From assembly GCA_035719045.1 (NCBI GenBank), contig DASTGO010000361.1, forward strand, positions 1 through 19,851: 19,851 bases of DNA, read 5' to 3'. The position numbers and the translations under genes were made by a program. The first letter of the stretch is position 1. The number at the start of each line of letters is the position of its first letter. The stretch comes from DASTGO01 sp035719045 (GTDB lineage: Bacteria; Actinomycetota; Actinomycetes; Actinomycetales; Kineosporiaceae). Shown here piece after piece: positions 14,670 through 19,851 of this stretch. The notes beneath the pieces were generated by a model that was given only the letters and a program-made list of their open reading frames with translations, was not told where the DNA came from and made no database searches.

Positions 14670-14725
14670 GCCCGCTCCCGCTCTTCCGACGAAGCCCCTG
14701 CTCGGGGACGTGTAACCATAGGCGC
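14670..14725. promoter_or_regulatory. Divergent SDR/TetR promoter region
   Basis: The two starts are 56 bases apart. On the minus strand the complement of 14715-14720 reads TATGGT, a TANNNT -10. On the plus strand AACCAT (14714-14719) ends 6 bases before GTG 14726, a leaderless arrangement. The two boxes overlap, so the promoters would compete and one regulator could cover both. Confidence 0.45.
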
Positions 14726-15349
14726 GTGGTGGCCGACCTCATTCGACGGACCGAGTCCGGCCGTCCCCGCCTGCCCCGCGGGCGCCAGGCGGCCCATGCC
14801 GCGGCCCGGGCGGCCTACCTGCGCGGGGACTCCCTCGACATGTCCGCCCTGGCCCAGGAACTCGGCGTCGGCCGGGCCACCCTGTACCGCTGGGCCGGCA
14901 ACCGCGAGGACCTGCTCGGCGCCGTGCTCGCCGAGGCCACCGAGCGGACCTTCCGGCAGGCGCTGCGTGAGGTCCGCGACCGGCGGGACGCTCCCGACAC
15001 GGGGGCCGAGCAGGTGCTGGCCGTGGTCGAGTGCTTCATGCACAAGGTGCTGGCCGCCGAACCACTGAAGGCCCTCACCGCCCGGGAGCCGCGGCTGTTC
15101 GTCCGGCTGGCGACCAGCCCGGGGGCGATCGAGACCCGCTCGGCGCAGCTGCTGCAGGCGTTCCTGGAGCAGGAGGTCGCCGCCGGGCGGCTGGCCCCGC
15201 CGCTGCCGGTCCCCGCCCTGTCCCAGGCGCTGGTCCGGATCGCCGACGGGCCGCTCTACTCCCACCTGCTCGGTGGTGGCGAACCCCGGATCGAGGAGGC
15301 GCTCGCCGTCATCGCGGTGCTGCTCGGGATCGACCGCGCGCACGATTGA
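14726..15349 (+). CDS. TetR family regulator, QsdR-like
   Basis: A 207-residue regulator. The N-terminal HTH is SALAQELGVGRATLYRWAGNREDLL (about 40-64), preceded by the basic arm GRPRLPRGR (12-20) and helix RAAYLRGDSLDM. This arrangement resembles the QsdR group, whose Rhodococcus member controls lactone degradation. The C-terminal ligand domain has ALTAREPRLFVRLATSPGAI and a last helix near ALAVIAVLLG. GTG 14726 is chosen for the leaderless -10 spacing and because the open frame upstream is low-complexity; a second GTG follows at once. It is divergent from the SDR gene and probably represses it together with the downstream kinase/ACAD genes. The QsdR link is from memory and moderate; TetR membership is firm. 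Confidence 0.88.
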   Translation: MVADLIRRTESGRPRLPRGRQAAHAAARAAYLRGDSLDMSALAQELGVGRATLYRWAGNREDLLGAVLAEATERTFRQALREVRDRRDAPDTGAEQVLAVVECFMHKVLAAEPLKALTAREPRLFVRLATSPGAIETRSAQLLQAFLEQEVAAGRLAPPLPVPALSQALVRIADGPLYSHLLGGGEPRIEEALAVIAVLLGIDRAHD

Positions 15350-15360
15350 CGCCACCTCAC

Positions 15361-15395
15361 CATCCTGAGACGCTTTCCGGAAGTGTCTCAGGATG
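15361..15395. promoter_or_regulatory. 35-bp inverted repeat between TetR and kinase genes
   Basis: Perfect 11-base arms CATCCTGAGAC (15361-15371) and GTCTCAGGATG (15385-15395) enclose a 13-base core that is itself largely self-complementary around TTTCCGGAA. The site begins 11 bases after the TetR stop. It could be an operator for that regulator, or a terminator that insulates the TetR transcript; there is no T run. The symmetry over the whole 35 bases favours a protein site. Confidence 0.6.
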
Positions 15396-15469
15396 CCAGG
15401 GTCTCTTCTCCGGTCACGTCCCGGCCGCAGGAGCCCCAGGGCGATCACGACGGGAGAGCGTGGACCGGA

Positions 15470-16621
15470 ATGCCGCCACCCGACGCCGACAGCCTGTCCC
15501 CGCACAGCCCGCCGCCGCACAGCCCGTCGCCGGACAGCCCGTCGCGGCAGAGGCCGTCACTGGACCGTCCGGTGTCCGAACCACCGGCCGGCCACGCCGG
15601 AGGTGCCGGCCCCGGCGAGGATCCGCCCGGTCTCGACCTGGCCCGTCTGGAGGCCTGGCTCGACGCCGAACTGCCGGGCCTGCGGTCCGGTCACCTGCGT
15701 GGCACCGTGATCGCGGGAGGCCGCAGCAACCTCACCTACCGGCTGGAGGACGGCGGGTCGGTCTGGGCGCTGCGCCGCCCCCCGCTCGGCCACGTCCTGC
15801 CCACCGCCCACGACATGGCCCGGGAGTTCCGGGTGATCAGCGGACTGCGGGGCAGTGAGGTGCCGGTACCGGTCGCGGTCGGGCTCTGCGAGGACCCGTC
15901 GGTGCTCGGCTGCCCGTTCTACCTGATGGACTTCGTCGACGGCGTGGTGCTCTCCCGGCCGCGGGCCGTCCCCGCCGACGCCCGGCACCGGGTCGGCGAA
16001 CTGCTGGTCGACACCCTCGTGGCCCTGCACACCGTCGATCCCGGCGCGGTCGGCCTCGGCGACCTCGGGCGCCCGGACGGCTTCCGGACCCGGCAGGTGG
16101 AGCGCTGGCACCGGCAGTTCGCCGCGTCCTGGGAGGGCGACCACCCGGTCGAGACGGAGGTGGTCCGGCGGCTGCGCGGCGGCGTCCCGACGGACGGTCC
16201 CACGGGGATCGTGCACGGGGACTACCGGCTCACCAACCTCATGTACCGCCCGGACCTGTCCGCCGTGGCGGCCGTCGTGGACTGGGAGATGGCCACCCTC
16301 GGGGACCCGCTGACCGACGTGGCCCTGCTGCACGCCTACCACAGCCTGGCGTCCCGGGCGCCGGGGCTGCTGGCGGACTTCGGACCGGCCCAGGGCTATC
16401 TCGGCCCGGACGAGCTGGTCGCCCGGTACTGCGCAGCGACCGGCACTCCCGGGGAGGCGCTGGACTGGTACCTGACCTTCGCGTACTTCAAGATCTCCGC
16501 GATCGCCGCGGGGATCCACGCCCGCCACCGGGCCGGCCTCACCGTCGGCGAGGGCTTCGAGGCGTTCGGCTCCGTGGTCGACCTGGCCCTGGACGCCGCC
16601 CTCAGCCACCTGCCGACCTGA
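15470..16621 (+). CDS. APH-fold phosphotransferase (ACAD10/LvaA-like kinase)
   Basis: Cytoplasmic kinase-fold enzyme of 383 residues from ATG 15470. The first 50 residues are Pro/Ser-rich (PHSP and PDSP repeats) and probably disordered. The fold begins at TVIAGGRSNLTYRL (nucleotide loop). The catalytic loop is H249-G-D251-Y-R-L-T-N256. The metal-binding motif is D271-W-E. It is not an antibiotic-resistance gene by context. It stands before an acyl-CoA dehydrogenase, the pairing seen in ACAD10/11 and in LvaA/LvaC, where the kinase phosphorylates the 4-hydroxy group of an acyl-CoA. The ribosome site is weak (GGGAG at 15452). An in-frame GTG at 15383 lies inside the inverted repeat and was not chosen. 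Confidence 0.85.
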   Translation: MPPPDADSLSPHSPPPHSPSPDSPSRQRPSLDRPVSEPPAGHAGGAGPGEDPPGLDLARLEAWLDAELPGLRSGHLRGTVIAGGRSNLTYRLEDGGSVWALRRPPLGHVLPTAHDMAREFRVISGLRGSEVPVPVAVGLCEDPSVLGCPFYLMDFVDGVVLSRPRAVPADARHRVGELLVDTLVALHTVDPGAVGLGDLGRPDGFRTRQVERWHRQFAASWEGDHPVETEVVRRLRGGVPTDGPTGIVHGDYRLTNLMYRPDLSAVAAVVDWEMATLGDPLTDVALLHAYHSLASRAPGLLADFGPAQGYLGPDELVARYCAATGTPGEALDWYLTFAYFKISAIAAGIHARHRAGLTVGEGFEAFGSVVDLALDAALSHLPT

Positions 16622-16664
16622 TCCGGTCCGGTCACCCGTAGCGGCCTCCACCGGACCCGCCAAC

Positions 16665-16692
16665 CCCCGCCGAGAAGACCCCGCCGAGAAGA
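16665..16692. repeat. 14-bp tandem duplication in the ACAD leader
   Basis: CCCCGCCGAGAAGA occurs at 16665-16678 and 16679-16692. The second copy runs into AGAGAG, the only purine-rich stretch before ATG 16704, so the duplication shapes the ribosome binding region. Confidence 0.8.
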
Positions 16693-16703
16693 GAGATCTC
16701 CCC

Positions 16704-17939
16704 ATGGACTTCGCCCCGAGCGCCCGCAGCGCACAGCTCCAGGAGGCCGTCCGCGCGTTCCTCGACGAGGTGGTCTACCCGGCCGAACCACTGTTCCACC
16801 GCCAGGCGCAGGAGTACCGGGAGTCCGGTGACCCGTACCGGACCCCTGAGGTCATGACGCATCTGAAGCGGGCCGCCCGCGAACGCGGGCTGTGGAACCT
16901 CTTCCTGCCCGACGCCGAGCACGGCGCGGGGGTCTCGGTGCTGGACTACGCGCCGATCGCGGAACTGTCCGGCCGCAGTATCGAACTGGCCCCGGAGGCG
17001 ATGAACTGCGCCGCCCCCGACACCGGCAACATGGAGGTCCTCGCCCTGTTCGGCACCCCCGAGCAGCAGACGCAGTGGCTGGAACCGTTGCTGGACGGGC
17101 AGATCCGGTCCTGCTTCTCGATGACCGAACCGGACGTCGCCTCCTCCGACGCCACCAACATCGCCGCCCGGATCACCCGCGACGGCGACGAGTACGTCGT
17201 GAACGGCCGCAAGTGGTGGTCGACCGGAGCGCTGCGCCCGGAGTGCCGGATCGCCATCGTGATGGGGGTCAGTGAACCGGACGCCGAGCGGCACGCCCGG
17301 CACTCGATGATCCTCGTCCCGCTGGACACCCCCGGGGTCACCGTGCACCGGTCCACCACCGTGTTCGGCTACGACGACGCCTCGCACGGCGGCCACGGCG
17401 AGATCACCTTCCGGGACGTCCGGGTGCCGGCGACCAACCTGATCGGCCGCCCCGGCGCCGGTTTCGCGATCGCCCAGGCGCGGCTGGGCCCGGGCCGGAT
17501 CCACCACTGCATGCGCGCGATCGGGATGGGCGAACGGGCCCTGGACCTGATGACCTCCCGGGTGCTGGAACGCAGCGCGTTCGGCGGGCCGCTGGCCTCC
17601 CAGGGAGTGATCCGGGAGTGGATCGCGGAATCCCGGCTCGCCCTCGAACAGGCCCGGCTGCTGGTGCTCAAGACCGCCTGGCTGATCGACACCGCCGGGG
17701 CGAAGGCGGCCGCCACCGAGATCGCCGCGATCAAGGTGGCGGCACCTCGGGCGGCCTCCTATGTCGTGGACCGCGCGATCCAGGCGTTCGGCGCGGCCGG
17801 GGTCAGCGACGACACCCCGCTGGCCGGGATGTGGGCGCAGTTGCGGACCCTGCACCTGGCCGACGGCCCTGACGAGGTCCACCTGCGCTCGGTGGCCCGG
17901 CTGGAGCTGACCAGGGCGCGGCAGCGGGTCCGGGGCTGA
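16704..17939 (+). CDS. Acyl-CoA dehydrogenase, ACAD10/11-like
   Basis: Flavoenzyme of 411 residues, complete for the family. Seen: the N-terminal helical domain, the FAD/substrate segment CFSMTEPDVASSDATN, the beta-domain motif NGRKWWSTGA, GEITFRDVRVPATNLIG, the helical segment GRIHHCMRAIGMGERAL, and the ending DGPDEVH (387-393). The last replaces the Y-E-G-T stretch of short-chain enzymes and is typical of the ACAD10/11 type. In that type the flavin enzyme works on the phosphorylated 4-hydroxyacyl-CoA made by a partner APH kinase. Here the kinase gene is directly upstream (82 bases) on the same strand. The substrate chain length is unknown. Confidence 0.9.
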   Translation: MDFAPSARSAQLQEAVRAFLDEVVYPAEPLFHRQAQEYRESGDPYRTPEVMTHLKRAARERGLWNLFLPDAEHGAGVSVLDYAPIAELSGRSIELAPEAMNCAAPDTGNMEVLALFGTPEQQTQWLEPLLDGQIRSCFSMTEPDVASSDATNIAARITRDGDEYVVNGRKWWSTGALRPECRIAIVMGVSEPDAERHARHSMILVPLDTPGVTVHRSTTVFGYDDASHGGHGEITFRDVRVPATNLIGRPGAGFAIAQARLGPGRIHHCMRAIGMGERALDLMTSRVLERSAFGGPLASQGVIREWIAESRLALEQARLLVLKTAWLIDTAGAKAAATEIAAIKVAAPRAASYVVDRAIQAFGAAGVSDDTPLAGMWAQLRTLHLADGPDEVHLRSVARLELTRARQRVRG

Positions 17940-17952
17940 GGCCGTCCCGGCG

Positions 17953-18120
17953 TCAGCGCGGGCCTGGACCAGCCTGCTGCGGGTCCAGACCCCCGGCGAT
18001 CACCCGGGTCAGGTGGATCCGGATCAGCTCCCGGCTCATCCCCGGACGCCACGGCGGCTGGTCGACCAGGGCTTCGGCCCGGCCGCGGATCTCCACCTCG
18101 CGCACCCGCCACGGATCCAG
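17953..18120 (-). pseudogene. C-terminal fragment of a PPOX-class F420-type oxidoreductase
   Basis: Read on the minus strand from 18120 to TGA 17953-17955, the frame gives about 55 residues. They include LDPWRVREVEIRGRAEALV, then MSRELIRIHLTRVIAGGLDP, the closing strands of the pyridoxamine-phosphate-oxidase-like family in actinobacteria. The first half of the gene, with its start and cofactor residues, is absent. Upstream (above about 18120) the frame continues ten codons without family likeness and then meets a stop at 18151-18153. It is a 5'-truncated relic at the edge of the lower-GC patch. The translation is seen; the family call is by pattern and memory. Confidence 0.6.
17964..17988. 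terminator. Weak hairpin after the ACAD gene
   Basis: CTGGACC (17964-17970) pairs with GGTCCAG (17982-17988) with an 11-base loop, 24 bases after the ACAD stop. It lies inside the end of the PPOX fragment, so it may be chance. Confidence 0.3.
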
Positions 18121-18287
18121 CGAGGCGCTGCGCTGAGAGCTGCCATCCGATCATCGTCGAGCGTCGCCCCGCATCCCGAAACTCCAGACGCGGGACCGAC
18201 CGCCGGCAGTCCCGGCGCACGGTCGTCGCCCGCGGTTCTCTTCACGGGTGCGGTGCCGTCGCCGGGGGTTCGTTTCCTCCGTCGTTC

Positions 18288-18334
18288 ACGTGCGGGCAGG
18301 TCCGCACGTTCGGCAGGGTCGAGGGAATTCCCTC
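18288..18334. promoter_or_regulatory. Two dyads upstream of the membrane protein gene
   Basis: ACGTGCGG-N6-CCGCACGT (18288-18309) has perfect 8-base arms. GAGGGAATTCCCTC (18321-18334) is a perfect 14-base palindrome. The gene-poor stretch 17940-18484 therefore holds the PPOX relic, then these dyads, then a TTGACC box (18364-18369) and the iron box. The first dyad could be a terminator stem; the second looks like an operator. Confidence 0.45.
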
Positions 18335-18392
18335 CACCATGCCGGGGCTGGTCTTGCCCAATCTTGACCGAGATCACACTCGCGGCTCTTGC

Positions 18393-18411
18393 GTAGGTTA
18401 GGCTCACGGAA
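18393..18411. promoter_or_regulatory. DtxR/IdeR-like iron box
   Basis: The 19 bases read GTAGGTTAGGCTCACGGAA. They agree with the iron-box consensus TTAGGTTAGGCTAACCTAA at 15 of 19 positions, with an unbroken match of 11 bases over the left half and centre. The box overlaps two TANNNT hexamers (18394-18399 and 18399-18404), so an iron-loaded DtxR/IdeR protein would block a promoter. The next start is 74 bases downstream. Binding is inferred. Confidence 0.55.
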
Positions 18412-18484
18412 CCGAAACAGCCAGATTCGAAGCATCGACAGTTCGCGGCCCGCCCTCAGAAAGAGTCAGAGAGAGGCATCCAGC

Positions 18485-19027
18485 GTGAAGAGGAATCGCA
18501 AGACGTTTTCGATGGTTCGTTTCGACTGGATGGACCTTGTGCACGGCGGGCCCACGGGGGATGTCTGCTTTCGACATGCCCAGCCGGCAACATTGCGGCA
18601 GAATGTTCGGTTCACGAGGCATTATTCGGCCAACTCGAGCCAGGTCAGTTTCGGGGTGACCGTCCCGGACTGGCCGTTCTGTGATGACTGCAGGCAGCGT
18701 CGACGGCGGAGAATTCGCATCACCTGCATCATCGTCAGTGTATTGGTCCTTCCGCTGGCGGCACTGACACTGGCTTTCCGCGATGCGGGATGGGTCACCA
18801 TTCCTTTCGGTCTCGTGTTCCTGGCCCCCCTGCTCAGGATGCGTTCCTGGGCAATGGAAGTCAGCTACCTGATGTACGACAACGGTGACGTCATCGTCTT
18901 CACCCACCCCGACCATCCCCGGGTTCCTTCCCCGCCCAAGAACGGGCGCCCGCGCAAGAACCAGAGCCAGAAAGACCAGGGCGAACGGTCACAGGACTCC
19001 GACGGCGGATCCGGGTCGAGCCGATAG
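18485..19027 (+). CDS. Small membrane protein with CxxH/CxxC motif
   Basis: A protein of 180 residues from GTG 18485, with AGAGG 8 bases upstream. It contains C28-x2-H31 followed by Q-P-A-T, then P-x-W-P-F-C66-x2-C69, a pattern that recalls zinc-ribbon-like cytoplasmic domains of unstudied actinobacterial membrane proteins. A basic run (RQRRRRRIR) leads into TM1 (about 78-98); TM2 is about 103-119. The tail after 145 is charged, repetitive and probably cytoplasmic. Base composition is clearly lower in GC than its neighbours (33 of 60 in 18601-18660, against 45 of 60 in 17401-17460), so it may have been acquired. An iron box precedes it. No function is known to me. Confidence 0.7.
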   Translation: MKRNRKTFSMVRFDWMDLVHGGPTGDVCFRHAQPATLRQNVRFTRHYSANSSQVSFGVTVPDWPFCDDCRQRRRRRIRITCIIVSVLVLPLAALTLAFRDAGWVTIPFGLVFLAPLLRMRSWAMEVSYLMYDNGDVIVFTHPDHPRVPSPPKNGRPRKNQSQKDQGERSQDSDGGSGSSR

Positions 19028-19084
19028 CGCGAGCCGGATCGAGAGTCTCGGCCCCCGTCCGATGCTGCTGCCCGTGCCCGTGCG

Positions 19085-19116
19085 GGCAGTCCGGCAGTCC
19101 GGCAGTCCGGCAGTCG
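19085..19116. repeat. 8-bp tandem repeat (GGCAGTCC)n
   Basis: Three exact copies and a fourth with its last base changed, starting at 19085, 19093, 19101 and 19109. The 204-base stretch between the membrane protein and the DUF488 gene (19028-19231) shows nothing else I can interpret. Confidence 0.8.
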
Positions 19117-19231
19117 AGTGCACACCTGGCCTCGGCGGAGGGACGGTCGGACGCCGCACCTGTCGTGCAGGTCCGCGTGCCGGCGAACCCCGGCATCGAC
19201 CGCTCGGGCGGCGCTCCGGCAGCGGCGGCGG

Positions 19232-19612
19232 ATGATGGCCGGTGTGGTGCGGATCGGGCGGGTGTACGACGAGCCCGGCGCCGGTGACGGACGGCGGGTG
19301 CTCGTCGATCGACTGTGGCCCCGAGGACTGCGGCGGGACGCGGCCCATCTGGACGAGTGGCTGCGCGGGGTCGCCCCATCGGACGAGTTGCGCCGCTGGT
19401 ACGGCCACGCCCCGGACCGCTTCGAGGAGTTCGCCCGCCGCTACCGGGCCGAACTGTCCCGGGACGGACCGGCGCAGGCCCTGGACCGGCTGCGCCGGCT
19501 GGCCCGGTCGGGCACGCTCACCCTGCTCACCGCCACCCGCGACGTCGAGCGTTCCCAGGCCGCCGTCCTGGCGGACCTGCTGACCGAACAGCCCGACGCC
19601 GACCAGCCCTGA
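19232..19612 (+). CDS. DUF488 family protein
   Basis: A protein of 126 residues covering a whole DUF488 domain: RVYDEPGAGDGRRVLVDRLWPRGLRRD, then HLDEWLRGVAPSDELRRWYGH, RFEEFARRYRAEL, and the strand TLTLLTATRD. The DGxRVLVDRLWPRG and APSxELRxWxGH signatures are those of the YeaO-like group. The biochemical role of the family is not settled. The start is one of two adjacent ATG codons (19232 or 19235); no strong ribosome site is seen. GC returns to the level of the rest of the window. It converges on a MarR gene. Confidence 0.88.
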   Translation: MMAGVVRIGRVYDEPGAGDGRRVLVDRLWPRGLRRDAAHLDEWLRGVAPSDELRRWYGHAPDRFEEFARRYRAELSRDGPAQALDRLRRLARSGTLTLLTATRDVERSQAAVLADLLTEQPDADQP

Positions 19613-19651
19613 TCCCGTAGGCGCGTGACCTGAGCGGCGCCCGCGGACGGC

Positions 19652-19851
19652 TCACTCGACCCCGACGTGCAGGACCTCGACCAGGCGGGTGAGTTCGTCG
19701 CGCAGCTGGGCGATCCGGGACGCCGGCAGCCCGGTCCGCGCCGCGATCGCCCGCGGGACGCCCGCCGCCCGCTCCCGCAGTGCCAGTCCGGCGGGGGTCA
19801 GCTCGACCAGCACCCGGCGCTCGTCCGCCGCGTCCCGGCTGCGCCGGACAT
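19652..19851 (-). CDS. MarR family regulator, C-terminal fragment
   Basis: The gene runs off the right edge; TGA is at 19652-19654 on the minus strand. The 65 visible residues start with VRRSRDAADERRVLVELTPAG, the wing of the MarR winged helix (DxRDxRRVxVxLTxxG), followed by the dimerisation helix ending in ELTRLVEVLHVG. The recognition helix is outside the window. It faces the DUF488 gene tail to tail with 39 bases between. Confidence 0.85.
   Translation of the reverse strand, partial: VRRSRDAADERRVLVELTPAGLALRERAAGVPRAIAARTGLPASRIAQLRDELTRLVEVLHVGVE

Noticed and set aside
15470..16621. Aminoglycoside resistance gene
   Set aside because: The fold is shared, but the partner ACAD gene and the DWEMATLGDPLTD segment place it with metabolic ACAD10-type kinases.
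18013..18396. Open frame of 127 codons between the ACAD gene and the membrane protein gene
   Set aside because: It has no ribosome site or recognisable domain, and it crosses the PPOX relic and two dyads; judged non-coding.
19085..19116. Insertion-sequence end or attachment site
   Set aside because: The 8-base repeats lack inverted partners, a transposase or an integrase nearby; simple slippage is enough.

Overview
The window comes from a very high-GC actinobacterium. Nearly every codon ends in G or C, starts are often GTG, three genes look leaderless, a four-gene conservon (sensor kinase, roadblock protein, DUF742 protein, MglA-like GTPase) is present, and a fragment of an F420-type PPOX oxidoreductase survives. 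The genus cannot be fixed from the sequence alone. No rRNA, tRNA, CRISPR array, transposase or integrase was seen.

Layout. 1-183 is the end of a GGDEF diguanylate cyclase. 492-959 is a small unrecognised protein. 1111-3447 is a large ATPase/LuxR regulator. 3632-5927 is a translationally coupled oxygenase cassette: a VanA-like Rieske oxygenase, a 66-residue Cys/His-rich protein and a VanB-like reductase. An IclR regulator follows (5959-6723). 6890-10896 is the conservon, with overlapping stop and start codons. 11114-13741 holds an aldehyde dehydrogenase and an aryl-alcohol-type zinc alcohol dehydrogenase, closed by strong hairpins facing a convergent SDR gene (13851-14669, minus). A TetR/QsdR-like regulator diverges from the SDR and is followed by an APH-fold kinase and an ACAD10/11-type acyl-CoA dehydrogenase (16704-17939). 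Next come a broken PPOX gene on the minus strand, a patch of clearly lower GC with a small membrane protein behind a DtxR/IdeR-like iron box, a DUF488 protein, and the C-terminal end of a MarR regulator (minus).

How the genes may work together (inference). Alcohol dehydrogenase, aldehyde dehydrogenase and VanA/VanB-like oxygenase would form an ordered route from an aromatic alcohol to aldehyde, acid and O-demethylated acid, with the IclR protein as the likely local regulator. The SDR, TetR, kinase and acyl-CoA dehydrogenase match the logic of 4-hydroxyacyl-CoA catabolism (LvaA/LvaC in Pseudomonas, ACAD10/11 in animals), which could follow gamma-lactone opening. The best candidates for something undescribed are the 66-residue protein between oxygenase and reductase, the putative 4-hydroxyacid/lactone module with its 35-bp inverted repeat, and the iron-box-linked membrane protein in the low-GC patch.
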